Source of the DNA: Maylandia zebra
Taxonomy: Eukaryota; Chordata; Actinopteri; Cichliformes; Cichlidae
NCBI RefSeq assembly: GCF_041146795.1
Contig: NC_135172.1
Coordinates: 40,489,623-40,553,622 of the forward strand
Direction: 5' to 3'
Length of the DNA: 64,000 nt
Under the pieces are notes generated by a model. That model had not been told where the DNA came from. It saw only the letters and a program-made list of their open reading frames with translations, and searched no databases. The stretch's first letter is position 1. Every line of letters starts with the position of its first letter. A program made the translations under genes and the position numbers. Shown here piece after piece: positions 12,640 through 29,579 of the stretch.

Positions 12640-13560
12640 TTTTAAAATAAAACGGAGCCCGGGCTGTGGGAGGAATTAACGCCGAAATATTAAATAAACT
12701 GCGCTCGTGCAGCTGGAGAGAAACGGGCTTATTTGCGCTAAACTGCCGACGACTGCGCTGGTTTTCGTTCCTGCCGTTGGCGAATTTTAAAAGCGCAAAT
12801 GCAGCCGCGCGGTGCTGCTCAGGTAAAGTTTCCGAGATACCGTTAATAACCAACACGCACGTGCGCCATCACATTACACCCACCCCTGGAGCACGTGCCC
12901 ATGTTCCCAAAACACGAGACAAAAAAAAAAAAAACGAAAAGAAAAAAATATGTAGTATATCAACACTTGGCGCCAGCAGCCTTTTTTGCTCGAAGACAAA
13001 TATGATACCTAGATACGATATTTGATCTTCAGCAGGTTTTGACGTCATCAGGTTTGAAGTGCAGACAGGTGACACGTGCACGGCCGCGCGGACGCTTGGT
13101 AGAAGCTCTCTGGCGAGCACGTTATGGCACTGGCACCTTCACCTTCACCCCCAGCTTCTAATTTGCGACCTCGGCTCTTCTGCTCATCCTTAATTCAGGA
13201 GTGACGCAGATGAATTAGCAGACCGCACGAGCGGCGCTGTACGTGTGCGCGCGCCGAGGCTGCTATGCAGCCCAGCACAGAGGGGCCGACTTGATGAGTA
13301 TTGAATGTTTTGTACATATGAAAAGCTTTTTGGGGGGAAAACAGAGAAGTGCGAGTGCGCTGCGTTCGTTCGTTTCAGGCGATATTTCACTGCCGATTTG
13401 CGCCCATTGCCTTATAAGGAAAGACCGCCATGCCTGCCTGCAATAGGCCCAGCGCAGCAGCCTGCGGGAACTCTACACTTTAACCCTTTCGCTGCTGAAT
13501 TTTATTTAGTCCTGCCGTCTGAAACAATGCGGCCGGGGCTGCAGTGACATTTTTACGCTT
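12640..13560. promoter_or_regulatory. CpG-rich stretch 2-3 kb upstream of CBX4
   Basis: CpG dinucleotides and GC-rich words (gcagccgcgcggtgctgctc, cggccgcgcggacgcttgg, gtacgtgtgcgcgcgccgag) are far denser than in the surrounding AT-rich DNA. The overlapping frames on both strands lack domains. Plausible roles are an upstream CpG island or Polycomb-target enhancer, an alternative leader exon, or a non-coding RNA promoter. Composition alone cannot choose between them. Confidence 0.35.
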
Positions 13561-15590
13561 TTGTTTTCGAATAGATGTTTATGAAATGACTTCCTCCCTC
13601 AGATTCGGATTAAATGTAAAGAATAACAGTGAACAGAGAGCTGCGTGTGCCAACAGCGGGAAAGAACAGCACATGTTATTTGTAACCTCCCTCTGTGTCC
13701 GTCTAATTATATCAAAATCCTCAACCTTCCCTCAGGTGTAAATAAGCGCAACCATTTCTAGCACAAACCGTCGGCTTTGGTGCTGCAGGTCCGTGTGCCC
13801 CCCTCAGCTTCAGGCCCGAGCTGGTTCAGGCTGTCCACAGGCTGTCCGTGCCAATAATGGAACCGGCTGGTGCCTGTCTTGTCGGGGCTCAGTCAGAAAT
13901 AACCCCTCCGGAGTTAAAACTGAGGGCTAGAGTAAGAGGATGACCTACATCGGCTGCCACTCAACCAGGAGCTATCTTCTAACAACGCGAAAATCCACCA
14001 GAAAATCCCCGCGACACGCTGCCATGCGAAATGTCATCTCTTTGTGTGACCTTGACTCAGGGAAGATATGGAAATCTATTCATTGTAATGCGCATTGCAG
14101 CGTAGGGGCTCTGTTCGCAATTTAACTTTACACAGGGTCACGATTCATGCCGCATTATCCACACTACAGGGCTTCGGATGGGAATGTGTTTTTCCCGTTT
14201 CACTGGCATTTGCCGTAATAGAGAAGGCCTTGTTATGGTGGCGGTGATAAATCAATGTCAGACGGGCTCTGGCCTTGACTTTGGTTGGGCCTGTTGTGTA
14301 TTTTCAGGTGGATGGTTTCCATTTTGAGGCATACAATCTTAAGTTAACCACCTCATCGTGTGGCCCTCATAAAACACATTTTGGATAGCGCTTTAGGTGC
14401 TATTAAGTGCGAAGGCGCAAAGTTAAGAAAAAATATCTCGTATAAACTCGGACTGTTGATGTGCTGTGACTGCAAATACAACATTAATTGCAAGGCCTTG
14501 CTCAGATGCTGAATTCAGGCAGCACATTCGGGCCATCACGTTTCAGGATAAAACACTCACCATTCATAGCAGTCTCTTCCAGTTAGATCTGGCTTCGCGT
14601 TCAGCGACAAGGGAGGGAGGTGAGGCGTTCAGGCTCTTGTTTTGGCTCGTAACCTTTACTACCCCAGTCACGTTGTGTAGTGCACTTGTTTTTCTGATAG
14701 GCGTGTCACCCTCTTTAGTCACAAACAGTCTAATTTGATCTCACGTGGGCCAATAAAAGGGTGGGATAATAATCCACTTTTGTTTCAGTATAAGGAGACT
14801 ATTGCTCACGAACAGATAATAATCAGGCTACATCTTAAAGATAAGTGGAATGTCAACAATGCGTCTTCTGACAGGTGTATCACAAAGGTTCTGCAAGAAC
14901 GCGAAACCTTCATACATAAAGTTTTATATGTATATATGTATTTAAATAATCACATAATCACAGCATTTCACTATTCGTGTTTCCAGCAGTTTATCAAAAT
15001 ATAAGAAAAAAACGTTGTAATTATATAAATGTTTGGTTTTTTTATTTAGAAAGCAAATCAAAGATGGTAAAGACATCACTGTATTTCTCTCACTTGGATG
15101 TAAAGCCATCCTATATGGTAGTTTGTACCGTATCTGTTCCCCAGAGCCACATATTGAACACCCTTGCTTTAGGTAGAAAGTTTATTATTATCTGTCAAGG
15201 TGATTTTCCGCCCAGACAAACAGAAGAGCAGGTGATTTCACACACTGGCATCTCCCCACAGTCAGACATGGAGGACTTAATGATATTAGAACTTCCTACC
15301 AACAGGCCGGAGAGGTACAAGCTTAGACACTGTCATGTAGGCAAAATTAGTGTCATGTTTTTGTTTTTCTACAGGAAAAAAGTAAACGCCATTCATGTCT
15401 GGTTGGTGTTAATATCCTGGCACAATAAACTAGCCCACAACAAAATTTCAGCTACCAGATTTTGCCTTGGTTTTCATCCCTCGCCAAATTTCTCAAAGAC
15501 ATCCTCTACATCAGCCACTTACAGCTTTTTTCATGTTGTTTACGCGCCGTTGAAGTCGTGATTACACTTTTTACGACAGTCTCCGAATGC
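13561..15590. other. CBX4 upstream region, no gene seen
   Basis: The frame 14977-15561 on the plus strand is the longest here but shows no recognisable domain, signal or splice framing. The region is otherwise AT-rich with scattered CpG. It probably holds CBX4 upstream regulatory DNA; no individual site stands out. Confidence 0.4.
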
Positions 15591-15599
15591 AGCACGGGA

Positions 15600-15879
15600 A
15601 CAACCCCCGCCCCCAATAACCTCCCCCTCATGTAACGTCACACCAACGGCTATTTGCATGAAGTGTTTTCTGGCTGCAGCTCGAGCTCGGCTGCAGAGCG
15701 AGATCCTCAGAGGGGGAAAGCGAGGGAAGCGGTGCAGTGAAAATAGGAGGAGGGGGAGTCTTGTGTTTCACATCAGAGGAGCAGCGAGGAAAAACGGGCT
15801 GAAAGCAAGGATAAGGTGTCCGATAACAAAAGCAGAGAGGGGGGGGAAAGCAGAAGAGCGGCTTCTCTTGTATCGGAAA
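15600..15879 (+). promoter_or_regulatory. CBX4 promoter and 5' leader
   Basis: Ahead of the CBX4 start lie a GC box (ccccgcccc, 15605-15613), a CRE-like half-site (AACGTCA, 15634-15640) and an octamer word ATTTGCAT (15652-15659), then purine-rich leader sequence. No TATA box is obvious. The arrangement fits a CpG-type developmental promoter. An ATG at 15658 is in frame with the CBX4 start, 222 bases upstream. The leader frame is open from there, but the encoded Arg-rich sequence is not part of known CBX4 proteins. Confidence 0.5.
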
Positions 15880-18800
15880 ATGGAGCTACCCGCCGCGGGA
15901 GAGCACGTCTTTGCGGTGGAGAGCATCGAGAAGAAGCGCAGCAGAAAGGTTTGTCACAAGAGCACCGAAGGACATTTTTGCACACATGCACTTGGAAAGG
16001 AGGCTGATTTTTCTTTTTCACTTCTGCTTTCAGCGGAGCATATGTTGTTTTATTATTACTATTATTGTTATTCGATATTTTAAGATGACTGTGCAGCGCG
16101 GAGTAAAGTAACGTTACGCTCATTATCCCGTTTCTCCTCCTTCACAGGGACGGGTTGAGTATTTGGTCAAGTGGCGTGGATGGTCTCCAAGGTGAGTGCA
16201 CTTGATAACAGAAATACACTCAACGAGGACGCCACATCCAAAACAGAAAGTGTGCGCAAGTGTAAATGCCTGCATTTTTCTGTGCGTGGGCGCGCGTACG
16301 GGGGGTTGCGCGTTCTTGCTCTGGGCACTCGGCGCGTTTATTGGCCCCGATGATGGATGTGGTTTCCCAATGTATGCAATCCCCAGTGTGCCAATTAGAG
16401 GAAGACATGTCTATAATTGAACACTATGTTTAAGAAATGCCACGTATCGAGATTTGTGTGGAGGCCGGACCGTTGTTTCCTCCCCCTATTACCGTGCGTA
16501 AAAGTTACCCATGATTTATTACACGTGTATCCACAGGGAGGACAAGCGTCTCAGCATGTTGTTTACATGCACGCCCACAATTATGACTCTAGGGAGATTT
16601 TATAAGTGATAGATTGAATTAGGTCCTGTCACCTGGGTATCTTCAGCCAGTGCCTGTTATGGTGAGCCGTTTTTGACTGGCCAGGGTGCACTCACTGCTC
16701 TCTGTCTCTCCTCTGTGGACAGATACAACACATGGGAACCAGAGGAGAACATCCTGGACCCAAGACTACTTGATGCGTTTCAAGACAGGTACGTTTGATA
16801 AAGAAGCTTCACAAGCTGCTGAAAAACATGATAGAACAGGTTTTAATCCACTGTATCTTACATTTCCAGTTTTTGTCACAGCACATAAAATATCTGTCAC
16901 CCATCCCCAGAGAGTAAAGCAGGTTCCCCTGTAAGTTTTAGAAGTGTAGAGAGTTTGGTTAACAGAAAAGCCTTAATGTTTGTCTTTAGATTAAACCCTG
17001 TGTCATCAGAGTTGGATCAGGGTTAAGCTCAGGTTAGGGTTATCAGATCAAACTGAACCACTTTGTTGCGCATCTACTTTTTGTTACCTGATAGTTATTT
17101 GAGTGTCGGCATCATGTTATCCTGCTAAAGTGCTACCTGCTGTCCTGCCATCCACTCACCAGATGACCAGTGTCATTTTCCACAGCATGACTGTATAAGT
17201 GAATGATGATTGTTCAAAGGTTGTTTGATCCCTTTACTTTTTTGCAGGTTAGACTTTTTTCCCCTGGATTTTCTGATGTGCACCACTTTTAAGAACACAA
17301 ATACAGAGGACACGAGACACCAATCACCAGCTTTCAGAGATGAATAACACTTAGTATTCAACTAAAAGATCTCCATTAAAAATCAATGAAGTCTAGTACT
17401 AGGATCAGTCCACATCTACGAGACAGAGTTATGATGTCACTTTATACTTCTTTAGTTGTATAGGTGTACTGCTTATTTAAAGTATCTGCATCTTTCACAT
17501 TGTTTAAATTGCTTATGGATTTGCATTTATACAGTTTCTAGTGCTATAAATCCAGCTTGCCTGCACACATGTTAAAGTCAGACTTTCTGATGGCACAAAA
17601 AAGCCTCAGCAGACAAATGTGAAAATAATTTAGTCACATTCTGCACATTACATCATCGTGCATGGTAGAGTTTAAATATCTGTCTGAAGGAACATGAAGC
17701 AAAGTGTATTTTGGAGTCGAGGGAAAGTTTACATTATGGTTCACATCTTTAAGTAATCGGCTCATGATGTGATGACGGTGCAAAAGCAAAGCAAGATTGA
17801 AGGAACTACATAGTATCTTAGTAAACGTATATATCAGAAAAATTCAAATATTACCCTTTAGCGTTGGCTACCTTGGTGACTTTAGCTGTTTGGCTAAATA
17901 CTAAATACTCTCCTGAGTGGCTGACCAGGCTGCTCCGTGTGAAGGGCAGTGTAATTGAATTTCCTAAATGCATGCTGTGTTAAACTGTCACTGGCTTCTC
18001 TCTCAGTCTCCTTCAGCTTTTGCCTACAGCAACCTTTCAGGCGCAGGTCACACGTTAAAGCAAAACATCGACTTCACTCTACGGCTGTTTTCGCAATTAT
18101 CTCTCGCTTGCTCCAAAGAGGAGGGATTTTATTGAAACTAATTGCGTGCCTCTCGGGGGAGCCAAATCGTCTGAATGCCAGGCTATGAAAATACACTGAG
18201 TCGTCATTGTAATTAGATGTGAGGGGGGGAGGGTGGGGGAGGAATCTGACATCACTCCTGTCAGCGGTATTGAATTACTGTCTTGGAGGGACTTGGATGG
18301 AGACTGAGGAAAGTCAGAGAGGGGTTGGCCCTTATCTTCCACCGTGGATAGAGTTTGTTTACTGGATTATGAGTGTTAGTATAAACTGACTGTTTAGCTT
18401 TTGTAGCAGCTGAGGATAAATGTACATTTGATCCTGTTTAAACAAAGGCGAGGACAGGTAAATATATGATGAACAAATAACAATGTATGCTCACCTTACA
18501 TCAGGAAGTGTAACACATGCTCAGCGTTTTCTAATAGAGCATGAGGAGGACACCCATGACGTTGTGTTGCCATGCAACTGCAACTCATCTCTGTGTCATG
18601 GTTCACTGATTGGCTGGTCTATTCCTCTCCCGCAGGGAACGTCAAGAGCAGATGATGGGGTATCGCAAGAGAGGACCCAAGCCAAAACATCTTCTGGTCC
18701 AGGTAAGAAAAAAAACATATAACAAGGAAACAGGACTTCAGTTTTTCTGTTTTTTATTAACCAGAACACCAGAAAGGCAGCAGCTCAAATAGCATTGTTT

Positions 18801-21658
18801 ACACACAGCGCATTCACACACTGAAATATACTTCAAAACATGATTCTAAATGCTAATCTTGATTATCAGTAATGATGAATGATGCTTAAGTTTCATTTTT
18901 ATTTGTACCTCTCTCTCTAAGGTCGGGAAATTTCAGAAAATATTAAAGAACATGTGAAATATGTCACGTTTCATCATGTGAAAATGATGAAACATGTCAT
19001 GAAAGTTGTGATACTAAAAAAAAATAAAATAACGTTTTCGTCTCTAACATGGCTAAAGCTTTTGGTACCATTAAAGCCTACATTCCCCAAAATGCAACTC
19101 AAAGCTCCTTTTGTTAGACCCCGCCTGTTAAACGTTTGGGCTTCACACTCAAATTTTTTGGCTTTCAAGTTGTGATTATGAAAGCCATGCTAGATGAAGA
19201 TGTTCCAAATAAATATGTGGTTAATATGTTTTTCTATTTTGTTTTTGTTCTTGTTGTTATTTATACATGAATAAAAGCATCTTTGTATAATATGCATAAT
19301 TTCATGTCTGTAAGCCACTTCACATTATCTTTTTAACGTGAAACTCGTGGGACACAGCAGATTAATATTGGCCACAGACATCTGTAAATGTATTTGGGTA
19401 TCAGTCAAGTTGTTACAGATATTTGGCTGATATATCAGTATTCCCTATTTTAAACTGAGATGACCCATCATGGTTTACTCCACAGGGTTTTGTTTTACCT
19501 GTATGATGAGATAACAAAGCTTCATTTGTAAAAATTTAGGTGTTGGCTCATTTACGGAGTGAAAATTTGAATGAGCGAGGGACGTTATCTTCATTAAATT
19601 CTATAGGAATCTGTCTCCTGACCTAACAGTTGCAGTTAGGTGACTGCGATTGTACATTTAATGCATCAATCACTGGCCCAAAGGGCTAAGGGATCCCCTC
19701 GGAGGCATGTTTTTGTTCCTCTCAGGAGGGTGTTGGTGGTAACACATGGGATAAAGTCAATGCCGGGACACAAAGCAGCCAATGACATTCCTCCAAGCTG
19801 AGGTCACAGCCACGGGAGACACTTTGAAATGTCACTGTGATGGCCGGGCTGGTGGCTCAGAGAGCTGCAAGGGATCTGTAGGAGGGCTGTGTCAACATGG
19901 ACCCAAGGCCTCTGAAATAAACCTTGTGCTCGTTTGGAGCCCCGTCACACATTCCAAGCACAGTGTCTTCATTGCAGCTCGTGGGCCCCATGAAAGCCTT
20001 TTTTTTGTACCCAAGGAAAGACACGTGTGTAGAAACTGGAGACTCTTAATCATTAATCAAATTCCCAGCTCAAAGGGATGCTCTTTATTTTAAATGCTCA
20101 TTAAAACAACACAAATCATTTGATTCTTTATCGATGGGGCTTGGGCGTTTTTAATAATGCTGATTACTGTGTTTGCTCGCAGGTGCCTTCCTTTGCCAGG
20201 AGGTCCAGTATCCTGGCTGACCTACAAGAGGCGTCCCTGGATGAGGACAGCTGTCAGAACGCCAGTCCCATCCAGATGCTTCGTCCGCAGCCCCAGCATT
20301 ACCAGCTGAACAGTAAGAAGCACCACCAGTACCAGCCGCTGTGCAGGGAGCGTGAGGCTGAGCAGCAGGCTAACGGCAAGAAGTTTTACTATCAGCTTAA
20401 CAGCAAGAAGCATCATCACTACCAGCCAGACATTAAGGTGCACGAGCCCATATTTGCTAAACCCAAGATAGACGTCCAAGCTCCTGAGCTGGCTAACAAA
20501 GAGTATAACCTTCCTCCGGTGCTGCAGCAAAAGTGGGTTCGGGACAAGGACTCGGGCTGTCTGACCAAAGTGAAGGATATCACCATGGAGTTGAAGAAGC
20601 TTCCGGCAAACTTCAACGGACACAAAGAGCAAGAGAAGCCAAAACCTAAGGAGGACGCTTTACCACAGCCCAACGGTGTCAGCAGCAGCAAACTAAAGAT
20701 TGTGAAGAACAAAAACAAGAATGGCCGGATTGTTATTGTCATGAGCAAGTACATGGAAAACGGGATGCAAGCAGCTAAAGTGAAAAACGGCGAGTGTGAT
20801 GCTGCTGAAAAGCCACCGCAAGGCACCGACAATGGTGCGGAAAAGCACCTGGAAAAGATGAAGCTCGTCAAAAAGCTCGGCCTCATCAATGGATTTGCTA
20901 AAAGCCCCGTAGACAAAGCAACGTCTCTCAGTTCTGGATTTAATGGAAATTGCCCCAAAGAAAAGGAACCGTCCCTGAAAGCGGAGCTAACTGTGACAGA
21001 ACAGCATAAACATGTTGAGGTCAGGGGTCAGGGCCAGCTTCCAGAGGATCAGCCTTTGCAATTGACAACCAAACCTAATCTGCTCTCCCGGCCTTTGAAC
21101 AGGGGAGTCCCCTCATCACAGGACAAAAGAGAAGGCCAAGGTGGGTTTCAAGGGCTAAAGCGACACCTCTCTGACACAGATGGTGAGGAACGTGAGGGTA
21201 GTAAAAGGTTTTTGAGCTCCAGGAGCATAAGCGCTCCCAACACAGCATCATCACCTGTCCAAAGCATCAACATCGACCAAAATGGACACCACAGTCACCC
21301 CGGGCTGCAGGATTGTGGGTATGTGGACCAAGTGGAGCCCATTGACTTGAGTATTGTCAAGTCGAGGCCTAAAGCTCCAGTTCCCACGGCAGCCCAGCCT
21401 GAAACGCACACACAGCCCGAGGCGCTAACACACACAGAGGAGGAAAGACAAACAGAGGCTGACACACAAACAGAAACTCAGCTTGAAACACAACAACCTG
21501 CAGAAGTGGAGAACGCCGAGTCGCTGTCCGTTTCTAACCACGAACAGAAAAAGGAGGACACATTTCCCTCCTTCAAACCTTTCCTTGGGAATATAGTCAT
21601 CACGGACATTACCACAAACTGCCTCACCGTTACGTTCAAGGAGTACATAGCAGCGTAA
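15880..21658 (+). CDS. cbx4: Chromobox protein 4, Polycomb PRC1 subunit and SUMO E3 ligase
   Basis: Five exons join in frame: 15880-15948, 16148-16191, 16723-16788, 18636-18702 and 20183-21658 (573 residues; human CBX4 is about 560). The start [20 protein letters not shown] matches vertebrate CBX4. The chromodomain (about residues 10-60) carries the aromatic-cage region [20 protein letters not shown] and reads H3K27me3. KKRGPKPK-like RKRGPKPK (about 75) is the AT-hook-like motif. CBX4 hallmarks follow: two [11 protein letters not shown] repeats (about 121 and 150), the SUMO-interacting stretch [12 protein letters not shown] (from 265), a CtBP-type PIDLS (468) and the C-terminal Pc box ending [13 protein letters not shown], which binds RING1. 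The protein acts in the nucleus, in canonical PRC1 and as a SUMO E3 ligase. The human acidic second SIM (VILLDSDLDEPIDL) is reduced here to [11 protein letters not shown]. No disruption is seen. Confidence 0.96.
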
Positions 21659-22060
21659 CAATCTGGGTACCAGCTGTTCATCTGTATAAATGTACATGAC
21701 ATATATTTGTATTTTTGGATGCTTGAATGTACAAATCGACCCTTGATGTTGTTTTCATTTTGTATATTGGTAGTTCAGATAACAAGAGAAACTTTTTATT
21801 TGCATATTTCTTCTTATAAGCTAACGAGAAACTGTCTATTTGCATATTTCTTTCTTATAAGCTCAACCTGTTGTTATTTCTGGAGATTTTATAACATGCA
21901 GTATCTTCTTGAAACCTAAACTGCAAAATTAGATCGAGCAAATGAGGGGATGTAATTAAAGATGCACTTACTCGTGTAAATAAATACGCTTCACTTTTCT
22001 ATGGATGTAACTCGTTTTATACAGTCAACCGTCTACATGTCAGATAATGTCAAACAAATG
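21659..22060 (+). promoter_or_regulatory. CBX4 3' UTR and likely poly(A) signal
   Basis: AATAAA at 21979-21984 is the best polyadenylation signal after the CBX4 stop. The UTR contains a direct repeat of ATTTGCATATTTCTT.CTTATAAGCT (21798-21822 and 21838-21863). The transcript end itself cannot be read from sequence. Confidence 0.5.
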
Positions 22061-22117
22061 TAGGCTATATGGAGAATTTTGTTAGGAAGAAAATTATATT
22101 GAATCCTGGTAAATTAC

Positions 22118-26448
<4,331 letters not shown>

Positions 26449-26527
<79 letters not shown>
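26449..26527. repeat. (GT)n microsatellite
   Basis: About 39 perfect GT units. Confidence 0.97.
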
Positions 26528-26528
<1 letters not shown>

Positions 26529-26689
26529 CAGAGACCTATACTGTAAAATGTAATTAGTTCTCAGAAAAAAAATTATGCAAACTTGTTGCCTTAGAAAAAC
26601 TAAGTGCAGCTTACTTAAGATGAATTAGGGCATCTTATTCGTTGAGAGTATGCGAAGTTAAATTATGGATTTCTCTCACCCACTCACAC

Positions 26690-27402
26690 ACGCACGCACA
26701 CACAGAATATATTGTTAGTGAAGGCATCATCCTCCTGCTCCTCACGGAGTGCTTGTTCTTGAATTTGTCTTCTCCGCATTTGTAGTTTGCACCAGGGCCT
26801 TGCCAGGCTCCTCGAGAAAATCCTTTGCTCTGGAGCTTTCCTGTGTTCCAGTGTGACTTTGGATATATCCAGATGATGAAAGCATTTCACGCTGGGATGT
26901 CTAAGATGTTGAAACATATCACAAGTATACCGTAGGGTTCTCATTTTGCAGCTGTAGCCATTCACCAGCTTGCCCATGTCGTCCAGCCGTCCCTCTGTGG
27001 GATTATAATCCATGATGATTTCCGGTATTTGATGCTCCTGCTCAAACACTCTCACACCCTTGTGCGGCAGATTTTTCTCCTTTTTTATGTAGGACACTAG
27101 GAGGTCTGGGCTGTGAACGCACACCTGGAAGAGCTGAAAGATTTGTGTCTGGGCCGTGTTCAGGACGGTCCACCTTTGTCTGCTTCCTCTTTAGAGGCTC
27201 CGATCACAGTTTGTGTGACATAAAAACGCCATTGCATGTTGCATAATTTCCCTGTAAACAGATGCAAGTTGCATTTAAATGCATTTGATGACTTAGCATC
27301 ACAAGCAGCCCTGCAGAGCTTCCTGATAAATGGCACCAATGCTCGTCCCAGAGGAATTCTGTGAACTCCCGTTAGAATCCGAAACCCCAGCAAGGAGTGC
27401 AC
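26690..27402 (-). pseudogene. piggyBac-type transposase relic
   Basis: On the minus strand, FIRKLCRAACDAKSSNAFKC followed by NLHLFTGK (about 27230-27330) matches the piggyBac block K.W..CDAK..Y....VYTGK. Further on, VFEQEHQIPEIIMDYNPTEG then KLVNGYSCKMRTLRYT (about 26920-27050) matches the conserved KPEIILDYN.TKGGVD..D..V..YS.KR.TRRW block. The two parts are in different frames with the middle of the transposase missing, and the third motif is degraded (GRLDDMGK for GGVDNLDK). No TTAA-flanked termini were found. This is a dead fragment, not a domesticated gene. Confidence 0.7.
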
Positions 27403-28299
27403 GGGAGTGGATTTGGGCCATCTCTCTCATCCCTCTCTAAAAACGCTTCTTCCCTCTAAATCAATGTACCTCAGAGTGATTGAATGAATCCGGCACAGCC
27501 AGAAAAGGTTAAAAGGAAGACTGGATATCCAGCACTTGAGGAAATGACATCGGTGCTGCATTTTTACACTGTCAGCTCTGCGGGGTGTTTCTTTCTTTGG
27601 TGCAGGGAGACCATTTTCTTCAGATCCGTATTTTATCCCTTGCTGGCTGCTGATTGGCTGGCTGCTAATTGGCCGGTCCCGCGGTGTGCTGCTGAGCAGG
27701 GGTCCTGGGGCAGACTCGTTTTGGAAGGGGCTAGAGGTCAGTTTCATCCTCTTCTTCAAGCTCACCACAGCCAGAGTTTGAATGGATAGATGTAATGTTA
27801 CGTTTCTGAAACGTTGTCAAGCTTCTCTGTCTTCGAAAATCATATCTCTCTTGTGGTTACCCTAGCGTTACATAAATGACTCCTAAAAGAATATTTGGGA
27901 GTGGTGCTCAAGGACGAAATAAATAAAATAAATAAAATGTGTATGTGAAAGAATTTACATCAGTTTTGTGCTTGAACATATTTAACAGTAAATGATCGCA
28001 GGTAAGTTTAACCTGACCTGCTGCTAAGACGTAATAGATTTCGATGATGAGTCATGAGTCTGAGGCATTTTTGAAAATTTTTAATTTATTTAAAAATATT
28101 CCAACCCAAGAGGAATTAAATGCATAATTAATAACCAGATTGTATGGCCATCTTTTTTTTTTTAGTTACTTACTCATTCGCTTCCCTTTATCGCCGCTGT
28201 CCTTGTGTTGGAATTCATTTCATCTCATTTTTAACTGACGAAGAAAGATCAGCCAGTCTCAGCAAAGATGTTCAAATGATTCAGCCAAGACTAACCGCT

Positions 28300-28371
<72 letters not shown>

Positions 28372-29130
28372 GTAGTTATTCTTACTATTTCAACCTAATA
28401 AAATCGAATCTAAAAAATGAGCAAGTAAAAAATTATAAATATAAAAACAGTCTAATGAAAAAAAAAATAATGATAATAATAATAATAATAATAATGTTTT
28501 TAAATAAATTTTTATTTTATAATTTCTTTATCATTACACTGATACCAAAGTAAATGCATAAATAATCGAATTTATTTAATTTGTTGTTTGTTTTTTTGCG
28601 GGTAACATAAATGTGGCACTGTATGGGAAAACAGGGATCGGATTTATGAGCGGAAGGGCGCCTCACTGTGAGAAAGGAAAAGTGAAAACTGCGGTTTAAC
28701 TTTGACCTTTTTGTTTGATGTGCGTTAAAAACAAGGGGCCTCGCAGGAGCTTATCCATAATTTCCGATTATCTGGGCTGAGAAATCTCATTATCGGGAAA
28801 AATTAAACAAAAATTCAAAGATGGCTGTGTTTCATAATTCAAAGAAACAAATCACAACCCCCCGTTTCACTGAAGAGACCAATCAGATGCCTTTAAACCT
28901 CACACAGCGAGAAGCTTTCCCAGATCTCTTCCTGGAAAATTCGTCTTATTACTGCTTATCTTTGGGCCGTGACAGCTGTTTTCCTAACGTCTGATGAATC
29001 AGTGTCACTGAAAGGTTCAGTTTAATCGCTGAGATCCAATGGACTGACCTCTTACCAAAACACAAATTTATTTTATAACATTACAGGCATGTATTTGATT
29101 TAAATGTATCACCCACTTTGCATTTATTTC
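27403..29130. other. CBX4-CBX8 intergenic region, right part
   Basis: AT-rich sequence with microsatellites and no supported gene. The opposed frames at 27427-27789 have no domain. CpG density rises from about 29130 toward the CBX8 start. Confidence 0.45.
28303..28369. repeat. (TA)n microsatellite
   Basis: About 33 TA units; the Tyr/Ile frame over it is an artefact. A short (AAT)n run follows at about 28468-28494. Confidence 0.95.
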
Positions 29131-29579
29131 AAACAACAGAGCGCCGGCGTGTGATATGCGGTAAATCAGACGGCTGAATATAATTACAATATTTTCTCTT
29201 TAAGGTGAACGCGCAGAGAATAATTAGATAAAATCACGTGAACGGACCGGGCAGATATGTAGCACTTGGCCTGACGCAGGGAGGACGTGGAGGCGATCGT
29301 TTGGTGTTTATGGAATAACAAAAAATAACCTCCGCTTCATCAGCTGATGAATACGCTGCTGTAGCGACCAAACGCAAATGGGGGAAACTACCTACGCGCT
29401 GGCGCGCAATTCAGGCGCCCTCGTTATTTCCTACTCTCTCTCTATTTGCCTGACAAGGCTGGCGTGTCCGCATAACGAGACCGCGTGCATTTTTGCGCAC
29501 ATAACTTGCGCGAAATGATTCACTCGCCGCGCGGGGAAAAAAGCCACCATTTCCCCCTCCCCGAAGAATTCGCAGAGGC

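Noticed and set aside
14977-15561. 194-residue plus-strand frame upstream of CBX4
   Set aside because: Low-complexity start, no recognisable domain, AT-rich codon use and no splice logic; likely chance.
20222-20958. Long minus-strand reading frames opposite CBX4 exon 5
   Set aside because: They mirror the CBX4 coding sequence, have no domain and exist only because of its codon composition.
26684-27124. 146-residue minus-strand frame as an independent gene
   Set aside because: It matches the conserved part of piggyBac transposase, with the rest in other frames or missing, so it is a transposon relic.
28144-28398. 84-residue frame ending in Tyr/Ile repeats
   Set aside because: Half of it is the (TA)n microsatellite; no domain in the rest.
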